From assembly GCF_016908015.1 (NCBI RefSeq), contig NZ_JAFBDB010000004.1:186001-250000 (forward strand): DNA of 64,000 nt. The letters run 5' to 3'. The first letter of the stretch is position 1; the number at the start of each line of letters is the position of its first letter. Shown here piece by piece: positions 53,468 through 62,748 of this stretch. A program made the translations under genes and the position numbers. This DNA comes from Clostridium pascui (GTDB lineage: Bacteria; Bacillota; Clostridia; Clostridiales; Clostridiaceae). Below the pieces are notes generated by a model. It did no database searches. It saw nothing but the letters and a program-made list of their open reading frames with translations, and was not told the origin of the DNA.

Positions 53468-55069
53468 ATGAACGACATTAAAAAGATACTAGTTGTAGAT
53501 AATATTGATCCAATGGGGCTTGAACTTTTAAAGAAAGAGAAAGATTTTCAATTAGATATAAAGATTGGCATTGAAAGAGAAGAACTTTTAAATATAATTG
53601 GAAATTATCACGCTCTTATGATCAGAAGTGATACTAAAGTTGACAGCGAACTTATGGATAAAGCTATTAACCTTAAAATTGTAGGAAGAGCTGGTAATGG
53701 AGTTGATAATATAGACATACCAGAAGCTACAAAGCGCGGAATAATTGTAGCAAATACTCCAGATAGTAATAGTATATCAGCTTGTGAACTTGCTATAGCA
53801 CTTTTACTTGCTCAAAGCAGAAATGTATGCAGTGCTGATAAGTTTTTAAAAGAAGGCAATTGGGATAGAGATAGCTTTATGGGAAATGAGCTATATAACA
53901 AAACTCTTGGTATAATAGGTCTTGGAAGAATTGGAGCTTTAGTTGCTACTCGTATGCATGCCTTTGGCATGAACATAGTTGCATATGATCCTTACATTTC
54001 TGAGGAAAGATTTAAAAGATATAATGCAGCAAGAATGGAAACCTTAGATGAGCTTTTAATGCAATCTGACTATGTAACAATACACACTCCACGTACAGAA
54101 GAAACTATTGGTATGATTGGCGAAAGAGAACTAGGAATAATGAAGGATGGAGTTAGACTTGTAAATGCAGCAAGAGGAAAGCTTATGGATGAAAAAGCAC
54201 TTCTCATGGGACTTGAGAGCGGCAAAATTGCAAGTGTTGGATTAGATGTACATGACAAAGAACCTAGATACAGTTCTCCTCTTTATCAATTCGATAACGT
54301 AGTTGTAACTCCTCATATTGGAGCAACTACTGTAGAAGCACAGCAAAATGTTGGAATGACTATAGCTGAACAGGTTATCAATGGACTTAAGGGTGGAATT
54401 GTTCCTAACGCAGTAAATCTTCCTGTTATACACAGAGATGAGTTAAAGGAAATAACTCCTTATATAGACTTGATGGAAAACCTAGGTAAAATATACTATC
54501 AACTTCACAAAGCTCCTATTGAACTAGTTGAAATAAACTACCGTGGAGAAATAGGAATTCAAGATACTGAAATTGTAACTATAGCCTTTTTAAAGGGACT
54601 TTTAGAGCCTGTTATGAAGGATAAGGTTAACTATATAAATTCAAGAGTAAAAGCTAATGATAGTGGAATTGCAGTTAATGTTAATAATACATCTGAAGCT
54701 TACGATGGATATTCAAATTTAATTACTGTAGAAATTAGAAGTAATAGAGGCTTCACTTTTACCCTTGCAGGTACGATTTCAACTAAGGGAGAGGGAAAAT
54801 TAGTTGAAATTGCTGGCTATGAAGTAGATGTAAAACCTACAGAACACATGTTATTTATACAAAATAAGGATGTACCAGGGGTAATCGGCCAAGTTGGAAC
54901 CTTTATTGGAGATCAAGATATAAATGTAGCTACTATGCAGGTTGGAAGAAAGCTTAAAGGTGACAAGGCCCTTATGATACTTACAATAGATGAAAGAATA
55001 GCTAAAGATGCCTTAACGGAACTTGAAAATATTCCTGATATAATATGGGCAAAAAACATAAATCTATAA
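53468..55069 (+). CDS. serA: D-3-phosphoglycerate dehydrogenase, long form
   Basis: First step of serine synthesis (3-phosphoglycerate to 3-phosphohydroxypyruvate). The 533-residue protein has a 2-hydroxyacid dehydrogenase core (GRAGNGVDNIDIPEA near 75, Rossmann GIIGLGRIGALVATRM near 143, catalytic PHIGATTVEAQ near 280), an intervening ASB domain, and a C-terminal ACT domain (MLFIQNKDVPGVIGQVGTFIGDQDINVATM) that may bind serine for feedback control. AGAGGGGG precedes ATG. The full-length form with ASB and ACT domains is typical of Bacillus-type SerA. serC is not adjacent. Confidence 0.95.
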   Translation: MNDIKKILVVDNIDPMGLELLKKEKDFQLDIKIGIEREELLNIIGNYHALMIRSDTKVDSELMDKAINLKIVGRAGNGVDNIDIPEATKRGIIVANTPDSNSISACELAIALLLAQSRNVCSADKFLKEGNWDRDSFMGNELYNKTLGIIGLGRIGALVATRMHAFGMNIVAYDPYISEERFKRYNAARMETLDELLMQSDYVTIHTPRTEETIGMIGERELGIMKDGVRLVNAARGKLMDEKALLMGLESGKIASVGLDVHDKEPRYSSPLYQFDNVVVTPHIGATTVEAQQNVGMTIAEQVINGLKGGIVPNAVNLPVIHRDELKEITPYIDLMENLGKIYYQLHKAPIELVEINYRGEIGIQDTEIVTIAFLKGLLEPVMKDKVNYINSRVKANDSGIAVNVNNTSEAYDGYSNLITVEIRSNRGFTFTLAGTISTKGEGKLVEIAGYEVDVKPTEHMLFIQNKDVPGVIGQVGTFIGDQDINVATMQVGRKLKGDKALMILTIDERIAKDALTELENIPDIIWAKNINL

Positions 55070-55089
55070 TATTAGTTAATAATTTTGTT

Positions 55090-55126
55090 GGAGTTTTGAA
55101 TAAACAAAGCTCCTTCATATTTTTTA
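55090..55126 (+). terminator. Weak terminator / attenuator between serA and the next gene
   Basis: GGAGTTTTG (55090-55098) pairs with CAAAGCTCC (55105-55113), with one G-U pair, then TTCATATTTTTT. Partial read-through to the gene 16 bases later is likely. Confidence 0.6.
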
Positions 55127-55141
55127 GAGAGGTGATATAAC

Positions 55142-55945
55142 TTGTTGAACCCTATAGGTTACGCAGCTTGCTTAGGAGAAAAAAGCATATATGATATCAT
55201 TGATTTTGCAATTTCAAGTGGCTTTAATGCAGTAGAACTAAACATGAATGTTCCAATGTTCTTTCCTGAAAATTATTCTAAAGAGGACAGACTTAACATT
55301 AAAAATTATACTTCACACAAAGGTATAGTTTTAACATTACACGCTCCTGAAGATATTTCTTTACTTCAACTTCAGGAAGATATAAGAGAAGCTGTAATAA
55401 ATAGATTTAAGACCATAATACAATTTGGAATAGATATTGGAGCAAAGAATTTAACTCTGCATGTAGGACCTTCTGTATGCTTTACTTTGACAGATAGAAA
55501 AAGTTATATGGAAGAGTCTTACGAAAATGAATATAAAAACATTTTAAAAACTAACTTAAAAAAAATTGTAGATTTTGCTGGAAATAAAATTAAAATATGC
55601 GTAGAAAACTCTGGTAGGTTTCCAAAGAAGGTTGTTCAAGAAACTGTTCAAGAACTTTTAGACAGTGATAACTTATACCTAACTTGGGATATAGGTCATT
55701 CCCTTGAAAATAAGTATGCAGAAATTGAATTCTTCGTAAAAAATATAGATAAAATACACACTTGCCACATTCACGATAACAATGGTAAAAGCGACCATCA
55801 AATTCCAGGTACTGGGCTTATTGATTTTAAATGGCACTTTAACCTTATGAAAGATAAACCTATAATTTATATTATTGAAGTAAGGCCGAGGGAGAAGGCG
55901 GCTCAAAGCCTCATAGCTTTGCAAGAACTAGACCTAATTCACTAG
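55142..55945 (+). CDS. Sugar phosphate isomerase/epimerase family TIM-barrel protein
   Basis: The 267-residue protein fits the xylose-isomerase-like/AP endonuclease 2 barrel: GFNAVELNMN near residue 30, LTLHAPEDIS near 65, GAKNLTLHVGPS near 105, KICVENSG near 160, LTWDIGHS near 187, HTCHIHDNNGKSDHQIPGTGLIDF near 215-238, and a closing IIEVRP. The Glu, Asp and His residues at the strand ends form a metal site. The start is TTG with AGAGGTG seven bases upstream. It follows serA, but nothing ties it to serine; substrate is unknown. Confidence 0.82.
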   Translation: MLNPIGYAACLGEKSIYDIIDFAISSGFNAVELNMNVPMFFPENYSKEDRLNIKNYTSHKGIVLTLHAPEDISLLQLQEDIREAVINRFKTIIQFGIDIGAKNLTLHVGPSVCFTLTDRKSYMEESYENEYKNILKTNLKKIVDFAGNKIKICVENSGRFPKKVVQETVQELLDSDNLYLTWDIGHSLENKYAEIEFFVKNIDKIHTCHIHDNNGKSDHQIPGTGLIDFKWHFNLMKDKPIIYIIEVRPREKAAQSLIALQELDLIH

Positions 55946-56000
55946 AAAAATTGCTATGGCCTACATTCATAAACTTTCTTGAAATTAACTTTACACAAAA

Positions 56001-56036
56001 ATAAAACCTAGCTAAGTAAAATTAGCTAGGTTTTAT
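56001..56036. terminator. Bidirectional terminator
   Basis: Perfect 15-bp arms ATAAAACCTAGCTAA/TTAGCTAGGTTTTAT (56001-56015 and 56022-56036), loop GTAAAA. It separates the TIM-barrel gene from livF, and both strands have T-rich tails. Confidence 0.85.
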
Positions 56037-56117
56037 AAAATATATCTCAACTAAAAGCCCCTTTTTATCTATTATCCCTTAATTTAAATCTATAGATTTG
56101 TGATTTAATACTATAAA

Positions 56118-56822
56118 TTATGCCCCAAGATATGCACTTTTTACGCTTTCATCATTTAAAAGTTCTGAAGCGTCTCCTTCCATTTCTACATATCCATTTT
56201 GTATTACATAAGCTCTATGGGCTACTTTAAGTGCCATAGAAGCATTTTGTTCTACAAGTAAAACTGTAGTACCGTTTTTGTTTATGTCCTCTATTATTGA
56301 AAATATTTGCTTAACTACTAACGGTGCAAGCCCCATGGAAGGTTCATCTAGAAGAAGCAATTTAGGTCTTGACATAAGAGCACGCCCTATAGCAAGCATC
56401 TGCTGCTCTCCTCCTGATAAAGTTCCTGCCATCTGATTTTTACGTTCTAATAATCTTGGAAATGTCTCGAATATTTTCCCATAATCCTTTTTTATCTCTG
56501 CCTTATCTTTTCTTGAAAACGCCCCCATTTCCAAGTTTTCCATAATCGACATGTTAGCAAAAATTCTTCTTCCCTCTGGTACATGAGCCATTCCTAGACT
56601 TACCATGTTGCTTGCATTAACTTTACTTAAGTCTTTTCCATCAAACGTAACCTTTCCAACTTTAGGTTTTAGCACTCCAGAAATTGTCTTAAGAGTTGTA
56701 GTTTTCCCAGCTCCATTTGCACCTATTAAAGTAACAATTTCGCCCTCATTTACTTTTAAACTTATACCTTTTAAAGCATGAACAGCTCCATAATATACAT
56801 TAACATCAATCATTTCTAACAT
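56118..56822 (-). CDS. livF: Branched-chain amino acid ABC transporter, ATPase LivF
   Basis: One of two ATPases of the Liv importer. The 234-residue protein has Walker A GANGAGKTTTLKTI near residue 36, MAHVPEGRRIFANMSIMENLEMG near 76, signature LSGGEQQMLAIGRAL near 133 and Walker B LLLLDEPSMGLAP near 153. The VPEGRRIF motif separates LivF from LivG. It overlaps livG by seven bases. Confidence 0.95.
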   Translation of the reverse strand: MLEMIDVNVYYGAVHALKGISLKVNEGEIVTLIGANGAGKTTTLKTISGVLKPKVGKVTFDGKDLSKVNASNMVSLGMAHVPEGRRIFANMSIMENLEMGAFSRKDKAEIKKDYGKIFETFPRLLERKNQMAGTLSGGEQQMLAIGRALMSRPKLLLLDEPSMGLAPLVVKQIFSIIEDINKNGTTVLLVEQNASMALKVAHRAYVIQNGYVEMEGDASELLNDESVKSAYLGA

Positions 56823-57598
56823 GCTTCATCTTCACCTCCAAGATATGCCTTAATAACTGCAGGATTATGTCTTATTTCTTCTGGCGTTCCATTTGCAATA
56901 AGCTTTCCATAATCAAGAACGTAAAGTCTATTACATACAGACATTACAAGTGACATATCATGCTCTATTAAAATTATAGTTATATCAAATTTATCCTTGA
57001 TCCATCTTATAAGTTCCATAAGCTCATGTGTTTCATTTGGATTCATTCCTGCTGCTGGTTCATCAAGAAGTAAAACCTTTGGATTAGACGCAAGAGCTCT
57101 TGCTATTTCTAGTCTTCTTTGTTCCCCGTAGGATAAATTCTTAGAGAGTTCTTCTCTTTTTCCATCAAGGTTGAAGATTTTTAAAAGTTCCATAACCTTT
57201 TTATCCGCATTTTCTTCTTCTTTATAATAAGAGAGAGTTCTAAACAAGGAAGAAATAGCTTTATATTTAATGTTCTTATGAAATCCTACTCTGACATTTT
57301 CCTCCACTGTCATTTCACTAAAAAGTCTTATATTTTGAAATGTCCTGCCTATTCCTGCTGCAGCTATTTCATGAGGTTTCATTTTATTAGGATGAACATT
57401 TTTATCAAAATTATATATTATTTCACCTTCTGTTGGACTATATATGCCTGTAAGTAAATTAAAAAATGTGGTTTTGCCTGCCCCATTTGGTCCAATAAGC
57501 CCAATTATTTCCCCATGCTTTATTTTCATATTTACATTACTTACTGCCTTTACTCCACCAAAAGACATTGAAATATTATTTACCGTTAGCACTGACAT
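56816..57598 (-). CDS. livG: Branched-chain amino acid ABC transporter, ATPase LivG
   Basis: Second ATPase. The 260-residue protein has Walker A GPNGAGKTTFFNLLTG near residue 38, the LivG-type GRTFQNIRLFSEMTVEENV near 85, signature LSYGEQRRLEIARAL near 155, Walker B LLLDEPAAGMNPNE near 175 and C-terminal AYLGG. It overlaps livM by 23 bases and livF by seven, giving a coupled unit. Confidence 0.95.
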   Translation of the reverse strand: MSVLTVNNISMSFGGVKAVSNVNMKIKHGEIIGLIGPNGAGKTTFFNLLTGIYSPTEGEIIYNFDKNVHPNKMKPHEIAAAGIGRTFQNIRLFSEMTVEENVRVGFHKNIKYKAISSLFRTLSYYKEEENADKKVMELLKIFNLDGKREELSKNLSYGEQRRLEIARALASNPKVLLLDEPAAGMNPNETHELMELIRWIKDKFDITIILIEHDMSLVMSVCNRLYVLDYGKLIANGTPEEIRHNPAVIKAYLGGEDEAC

Positions 57599-58526
57599 TT
57601 TGAATACCTCCCCTCTTAAATAACCTAAATCTATAATTACCCATAATTCCTTGTGGTCTATAAACCATTATTAAGAAAAGTATAACTGAATATATAACCA
57701 TTCTAAGTTCAGGGAATCCTTGAAGTAAAAGAGATATTACAGAAAGTGCTATTGCTCCAACTACTGAGCCCATAATGCTTCCCATACCTCCAAATACTAC
57801 TATTACTAGAATATCAATAGATTTCATGAAACCAAAGGCATCTGGTTTTATAAAATAAAAATATCCTGAATATAATGCTCCTGCAATTCCTGCAAAGAAA
57901 GCACCTGTACCAAAAGCAAGTACCTTATAAAAAGTAGTGTTAACCCCCATAGATTCCGTTGCAATCTCATCTTCACGAATTGCAATACAAGCTCTTCCAC
58001 TCTTTGAATTGATAAAGTTCTTTATTAAAACGATAGTGAGTGCAACCATTGCAAACATCCACGCCCAGTTTGTATATTGCGGTATATCATTTAGTCCACT
58101 AGCACCACCCAAGTATTCATTATTAAGAATTATTATTCTAACTATCTCCCCAAATCCTAATGTTGCTATAGCAAGGTAATCTCCTTTTAATCTCAATGTA
58201 GGAATTCCTATAGCAATTCCTGCAATTGCAGCAATTACTGCTCCTGCAATTATTCCTGCTCCAAATGGCAGGCTAAATTTAGCTGTAACTACAGCAGAAG
58301 CATATGCTCCAATGGACATAAAAGCTGCATGTCCTAGTGAAAATTGTCCTGTAAAACCTGTGATAAGATTTAAGCTTACAGCAAGTATTATATTAATACC
58401 TATTACTATTAAATTAAGTAAAATATAAGAATCAATGATACCAGCACTTATTAATATTTGTCCTAATACATATAGGAGAAGTACGAGAACCGCTGTTACT
58501 ATATTATTTTTATTAAATACCTTCAT
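57576..58526 (-). CDS. livM: Branched-chain amino acid ABC transporter, permease LivM
   Basis: The 316-residue protein has about eight transmembrane segments, the LivM signature LGHAAFMSIGAYASA near residue 65, IPTLRLKGDYLAIATLGFGEI near 110, SKSGRACIAIREDEIAAE-like loop near 175 and FGGMGSIMGSVVGA near 250. GGAGGG precedes ATG. It forms the channel with LivH. Confidence 0.94.
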   Translation of the reverse strand: MKVFNKNNIVTAVLVLLLYVLGQILISAGIIDSYILLNLIVIGINIILAVSLNLITGFTGQFSLGHAAFMSIGAYASAVVTAKFSLPFGAGIIAGAVIAAIAGIAIGIPTLRLKGDYLAIATLGFGEIVRIIILNNEYLGGASGLNDIPQYTNWAWMFAMVALTIVLIKNFINSKSGRACIAIREDEIATESMGVNTTFYKVLAFGTGAFFAGIAGALYSGYFYFIKPDAFGFMKSIDILVIVVFGGMGSIMGSVVGAIALSVISLLLQGFPELRMVIYSVILFLIMVYRPQGIMGNYRFRLFKRGGIQNVSANGK

Positions 58527-58537
58527 ACTATTCCCTC

Positions 58538-59422
58538 CTATACCTTTTCTTTTACATTCTTACCTAAAAGTCCATTAGGTCTTACTAAAAGTATTATAAT
58601 TAATACTGCAAATGCTACGGCATCCTTATATAAAGATCCACCATTAGCACTAACTATAGTTTCTGTCATTCCAAGGAAGTATCCACCAAGAACCGCACCT
58701 GGTATAATTCCTATTCCTCCAATTACCGCAGCTACGAAAGCCTTAAGTCCGGGAAGAACTCCCATTAAAGGATTTATTGAGTTATAATATACTCCAACAA
58801 GTACACCTGCAACTCCTGCTAGTGCAGAACCAAGAGCAAAAGTAAAGGATATTGTTTGATCAATGCTTATTCCCATATATTGTGCTGCTTCTTTATCCAT
58901 TGAAACAGCCCTCATAGCTTTACCCATTTTTGTTTTATGAATAATATACTGAAGCGCTATCATAAGCACAATAGTAATTGCTAATATATATATATCTGTA
59001 GTATTAAGTACTACCCCACCATTGAATAGTTTTATATTTTTACTTGCAAGCTCTTGTGGGAAAGTTCTCGTTTCCGCCTTAACAAAATACATTGTTCCAT
59101 ATTCTAAGAATAATGAAACTGCTATGGCAGTTATCAGTGCAGCAATTCTCGTAGAATTTCTAATAGGTTTGTATGCTACTTTTTCCACTATAATTCCTAT
59201 AGCTGCACAAGAAACCATTGATATAATGATTGCTGGTATAAAACCAACATGTAGGAATGTGGTAACAGCAAAACCTATATAGGCTCCTAACATATATATA
59301 TCACCATGAGCAAAATTTATAAGATTTATGATACCATAAACCATTGTATATCCTAACGCAATCAATGCATATATACTCCCAAGTGAAAGTCCATTAACTA
59401 ACTGCTGTAAAGTTTGTTCCAT
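58538..59422 (-). CDS. livH: Branched-chain amino acid ABC transporter, permease LivH
   Basis: The 294-residue protein has about eight membrane segments, LVNGLSLGSIYALIALGYTMVYG at the start, INFAHGDIYMLGAY near 35, TKMGKAMRAVSMDKEAAQYMGI near 165 and GGIGIIPGAVLGGY near 235. The ATG at 59422 is preferred over an in-frame GTG at 59431 that lies within the AAAGGA ribosome binding region. It is 11 bases before livM. Confidence 0.94.
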   Translation of the reverse strand: MEQTLQQLVNGLSLGSIYALIALGYTMVYGIINLINFAHGDIYMLGAYIGFAVTTFLHVGFIPAIIISMVSCAAIGIIVEKVAYKPIRNSTRIAALITAIAVSLFLEYGTMYFVKAETRTFPQELASKNIKLFNGGVVLNTTDIYILAITIVLMIALQYIIHKTKMGKAMRAVSMDKEAAQYMGISIDQTISFTFALGSALAGVAGVLVGVYYNSINPLMGVLPGLKAFVAAVIGGIGIIPGAVLGGYFLGMTETIVSANGGSLYKDAVAFAVLIIILLVRPNGLLGKNVKEKV

Positions 59423-59446
59423 CTTTTTCACATCCTTTTAAAATAT

Positions 59447-59503
59447 ATTAGAGAGCACAAAGCTTTTATTTAATTTCATATTGTATTCTTTGTACTCTCT
59501 AAT
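59447..59503. other. Hairpin between livJ and livH
   Basis: Arms 59447-59462 and 59488-59503 (ATTAGAGAGCACAAAG / CTTTGTACTCTCTAAT) pair with one mismatch and a 25-base loop. On the minus strand it is followed by ATATTTT. It probably attenuates transcription or protects the upstream message, so that binding protein exceeds permease, as is usual in such operons. Confidence 0.55.
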
Positions 59504-59528
59504 CCTAGCTACTCTTTTAGTTTATTTA

Positions 59529-60695
59529 TTATTGTGGATCTAGCTTCTTTAAGAAAGTCTGCTCTCCATTCTTCATTTCAAGAATTGTTATTGATTTTAC
59601 TGGGTTATGATTTTCATCTATAGAAAACTTACCTGTTATTCCTTTGAAATCTTTAGTAGCTGCCATAGCCTCTTTAACTTTAACAGGATTAGCTTCTCCA
59701 GCTCTCTTTACTGCATCTGCAAAGAAATATCCTAAATCATATCCAAGAGCACTGAATCCATTTGGCTCTTTATTATATTTAGCTTTAAATGCCTTTTGGA
59801 AATTTACAACCTCAGCTGAAGTATCCTTTGAAGAATAATGATTTGTAAAATAAACTCCATTTAATGCAGTCTTTCCTGCAAGCTCTGTAAGTTTTGGTGA
59901 CTCATAACCATCTCCCCCAACTATTGGAGCAGTAATTCCAAGATCTCTAGCTTGTTTTACTATCAAACCTACTTCTTCATAATAACCTGGAAGATATATT
60001 ACATCTGGGTTTGAACCCTTAATTTTTGTAAGCACTGCTTTAAAGTCTGTTTCTTTTGCTTGATAGGCCTGTTCAGTTACAATTTTCCCGCCATGTTTTT
60101 CAAAGGTTTCTTTAAAGTTTTTTGAAAGACCTTTACTATAGTCACTAGTAGTATCTACAAGAATAGCTGCATTCTTTTTACCTAAATCCTTAGCTGCAAA
60201 GTCAGCTCCTATAACCCCCTGAAAAGAGTCACTAAAACAAGTTTTAAATATAAATTCTCTTACTTTACCATTGCTATCTACCGTAACATCATCTGCTGTA
60301 GCAGAAGCTGATACTAATGGAACTTTGTTTTGTACAGCAATTGGTGCTGCTGCCTTTGTATTACCAGAAGTTGCAGGTCCAAGTATTGCTACGACCTTAT
60401 CTCTAGTTGCAAGCTTAGTTGCAACGTTAGCAGCTTCAGCAGTTTCAGACTTATTATCTACCTTTACAACTTCAATTTGTTTTCCTAAAACTCCACCTGC
60501 TTTATTAATTTCCTCAAGTGCAAGTTCAACACCTTCACTTAAACTTTGGCCATATGTAGCCACATTTCCAGATAACTCATAGTTAAGACCTACCTTTACG
60601 GTCTTAGCATCTGCAGATGTTTGTTTGCTTCCACATCCTACCAATGCTCCTGTGACAAACATTGTTGCAAATAATAATGATAATTTCTTTTTCAT
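59529..60695 (-). CDS. livJ: Branched-chain amino acid binding lipoprotein LivJ/LivK
   Basis: Solute receptor of the importer, anchored outside by a lipid. The 388-residue protein has a lipoprotein signal peptide with lipobox ALVGC (Cys at residue 21) and a periplasmic-binding fold type I: VKVGLNYELSGNVATYGQS near 35, ILGPATSGNTKAAAPIA near 108, and GDGYESPKLTEL and YDLGYFFADA in the second lobe. It is the first gene behind a leucine-type T-box, supporting leucine (or all branched-chain residues) as substrate. Confidence 0.93.
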   Translation of the reverse strand: MKKKLSLLFATMFVTGALVGCGSKQTSADAKTVKVGLNYELSGNVATYGQSLSEGVELALEEINKAGGVLGKQIEVVKVDNKSETAEAANVATKLATRDKVVAILGPATSGNTKAAAPIAVQNKVPLVSASATADDVTVDSNGKVREFIFKTCFSDSFQGVIGADFAAKDLGKKNAAILVDTTSDYSKGLSKNFKETFEKHGGKIVTEQAYQAKETDFKAVLTKIKGSNPDVIYLPGYYEEVGLIVKQARDLGITAPIVGGDGYESPKLTELAGKTALNGVYFTNHYSSKDTSAEVVNFQKAFKAKYNKEPNGFSALGYDLGYFFADAVKRAGEANPVKVKEAMAATKDFKGITGKFSIDENHNPVKSITILEMKNGEQTFLKKLDPQ

Positions 60696-60748
60696 AAAAT
60701 TGCCCCCTTTATTTTTTAAAATAGCCCCTATTTAAGGTTATAGGTTAT

Positions 60749-61057
60749 AAAAAAACGCCTCTACATGTGCTTAACACATGTAGAGGCGATATTTAACGCT
60801 GTACCACTCTACTTCACTACTCTCATCATAAGAATAGTCTTTTTTCAGGTTCTATTAAACCTCAGCTTTTTAACGCAGCCCCGCGGTATAATCTACTTAA
60901 TTTCGACTATACAACTCAGAAGTGAGTATTGCTATCCATTTAACCCGGTTCTCAGCTTATCCGGTTCTCTGTAGTTAACGTGATGATAGTTTTGTCTTCG
61001 TCATAATTTTTAAAATTTATATTCTATTGCAAACTAACTTAACATTCTTGATTTGTT
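60749..61057 (-). promoter_or_regulatory. T-box riboswitch, leucine specifier (CUC), liv operon leader
   Basis: On the minus strand stem I carries AGAGAACCGG, distal loop GCUGAGA and the specifier loop GCAAUA-CUC-A with CUC at 60924-60926. The T-box sequence GUAGAGUGGUACAGCG is at 60797-60812 and is identical to that of the other T-box in the window. The terminator is a 14-bp stem CGCCUCUACAUGUG (60788-60775 with 60769-60756) followed by seven U. UGGU fits the ACCA end of tRNA-Leu. The importer would be induced when leucine tRNA is uncharged. Confidence 0.92.
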
Positions 61058-61064
61058 ATTAAAG

Positions 61065-61093
61065 ATATTATCACGTTCTTAAACATGTGTCAA
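61065..61093 (-). promoter_or_regulatory. Promoter of the liv operon
   Basis: Perfect -35 TTGACA (61088-61093), 17-base spacer, -10 TAATAT (61065-61070), just before the T-box leader. Confidence 0.75.
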
Positions 61094-61202
61094 CGTACCG
61101 AAAACATTTACATAAAAATTATTTTTATAAAATATAAAATCCGCTTTTTTAATGTAAAATTTAGTATTTAATCAAATTATTGAAAATTTTATTTCTGTTA
61201 TG

Positions 61203-61211
61203 TGATATAAT
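61203..61211 (+). promoter_or_regulatory. Extended -10 promoter of the dedA gene
   Basis: TGATATAAT gives TG-n-TATAAT (TATAAT at 61206-61211), 39 bases before the start codon; a TTGAAA lies 20 bases upstream. Confidence 0.5.
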
Positions 61212-61249
61212 ATCTATTGTCATTTTGATAAACATTAGGAGGTTATATT

Positions 61250-61903
61250 ATGCAACTTATACAAATGACTATAGACTTTATATTACATATTGATACACAT
61301 TTAAGTGCCATTGTGCAAAATTATGGAATGTGGTCCTATGCCGTACTATTTCTTATAGTATTTTGCGAGACAGGCCTTGTAGTACTTCCTTTCTTACCAG
61401 GAGATTCACTTATTTTTGCCGCTGGCGCCTTAGTTTCCGTAAGCTCCATGAATATTTTCACTTTACTTTTAGTACTTATGGCTGCTGCAATAGTTGGTGA
61501 TACAGTAAATTATGAGATAGGAAAACTTTTAGGAAGAGGTCTTTATGAAAATCAAAATATCAAATTTATAAAAAAGGAATATTTAGATAAGACCAATAGT
61601 TTTTATGACAAACATGGTGGCAAAACTATAATACTTGCAAGATTTGCGCCAATAGTACGTACTTTTGCTCCTTTTGTTGCAGGTATGGGAAAAATGCATT
61701 ACAGCAAATTTATATCTTATAATATTGTTGGAGGAATTACTTGGGTAGCCCTATTTACTTTAATGGGATATTTCTTCGGAAATCTACCAGCAGTGCAACA
61801 TAACTTTACATTAGTTATATTTGCAATAATTCTTGTATCAGTTTTACCTGGAGCTTTTGCCTATCTAAAAAGCAAGCTGGGCAGCCGTGATACAGTTCTT
61901 TAA
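61250..61903 (+). CDS. DedA/SNARE-associated family membrane protein
   Basis: The 217-residue protein has the DedA pattern: [24 protein letters not shown] near residue 40, [12 protein letters not shown] near 88, [37 protein letters not shown] near 115-150 and a following [12 protein letters not shown]. The conserved Glu, Asp and Arg residues are present. Members flip undecaprenyl phosphate or phospholipids across the membrane; which lipid this one handles cannot be told. AGGAGG precedes ATG. Confidence 0.93.
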   Translation: MQLIQMTIDFILHIDTHLSAIVQNYGMWSYAVLFLIVFCETGLVVLPFLPGDSLIFAAGALVSVSSMNIFTLLLVLMAAAIVGDTVNYEIGKLLGRGLYENQNIKFIKKEYLDKTNSFYDKHGGKTIILARFAPIVRTFAPFVAGMGKMHYSKFISYNIVGGITWVALFTLMGYFFGNLPAVQHNFTLVIFAIILVSVLPGAFAYLKSKLGSRDTVL

Positions 61904-61929
61904 AATATAATTAAATACCAAGTATAAAA

Positions 61930-61959
61930 AATAGAAGTTTGCAGTTACAAACTTCTATT
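61930..61959. terminator. Bidirectional terminator
   Basis: Perfect 12-bp arms AATAGAAGTTTG/CAAACTTCTATT (61930-61941 and 61948-61959) with loop CAGTTA; the minus strand continues with TTTTTT. It separates dedA from the convergent GntR gene. Confidence 0.85.
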
Positions 61960-61994
61960 CTTCTCTCCCTACTCCCTTCCACTTGCACTCCTAC

Positions 61995-62723
61995 TCAGTT
62001 TTGCTCTACGGTAATAGAATAGGTTGCTCTACTTGATAAAACTAAAAAATGTGAAAAATGAATAGGCTTATCTTCTTCATTATATATAATTTTTTCAACT
62101 AAAAATAGTGCCTCACCAGGTGAACAATTAAGTAGCTCGCTTTGCTCAACATTTGCTACAGTAACGCTAAATTCCTTATAAGCTTTTTTCATTACAACTC
62201 CATATTCTTCCCTCATAACTTTAAAAGTCGATACATGGTCGGAGATTTTATAAATTATATCTGGAAAAAGGTCAGTAGGGAAGTAAGCTATATCGATACT
62301 AAACGGTGACCCTTCATACATAATCATACGTTTTAATTCTAAAACCTTGGATCCCTCAGGTAAATTCAAAGATTTTAAAACCTTATTTGATGGTTCTATT
62401 ATTGCTTTTGATAAAACTATTCTTTCAGGATTAATACCTTCTGAAGTTGCTAAGTCAGTGAAGCCATCTAAACTCAAAATCTTTGAATGTATCTTTGAAG
62501 ATTCTACAAAAGTTCCCTTTCCCTGCCTAGATACCAATAATCCCTCATTTACTAATTCCTTTATTGCTCTTCTAACAGTTATTCGGCTTACACCATATCG
62601 CTCACCTAGTTCCGCTTCAGTTGGCATCTTTTGGCCTGGTTTGTAGGTTCTTTTTACAATATCGTCTTTAATCAGAAACTTTAATTGCTCATACAAAGAT
62701 ATTGAGCTATCAGCTACTAACAT
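61995..62723 (-). CDS. GntR-family (HutC/UTRA) regulator, FrlR-like
   Basis: The 242-residue protein has a GntR winged helix (YEQLKFLIKDDIV; MPTEAELGERYGVSRITVRRAIKELVNEGLL) and a C-terminal UTRA ligand domain (LELKRMIMYEGSPFSIDIAYFP; ALFLVEKIIYNEEDKPIHFSHFL). Such regulators bind a sugar phosphate or amine effector. It follows the PfkB kinase by 25 bases, so it is probably the local repressor. In Bacillus FrlR is the GntR regulator of fructosamine use, which suits this context. Confidence 0.9.
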   Translation of the reverse strand: MLVADSSISLYEQLKFLIKDDIVKRTYKPGQKMPTEAELGERYGVSRITVRRAIKELVNEGLLVSRQGKGTFVESSKIHSKILSLDGFTDLATSEGINPERIVLSKAIIEPSNKVLKSLNLPEGSKVLELKRMIMYEGSPFSIDIAYFPTDLFPDIIYKISDHVSTFKVMREEYGVVMKKAYKEFSVTVANVEQSELLNCSPGEALFLVEKIIYNEEDKPIHFSHFLVLSSRATYSITVEQN

Positions 62724-62748
62724 ATATTATTTCTCCTTTATTTAATAT

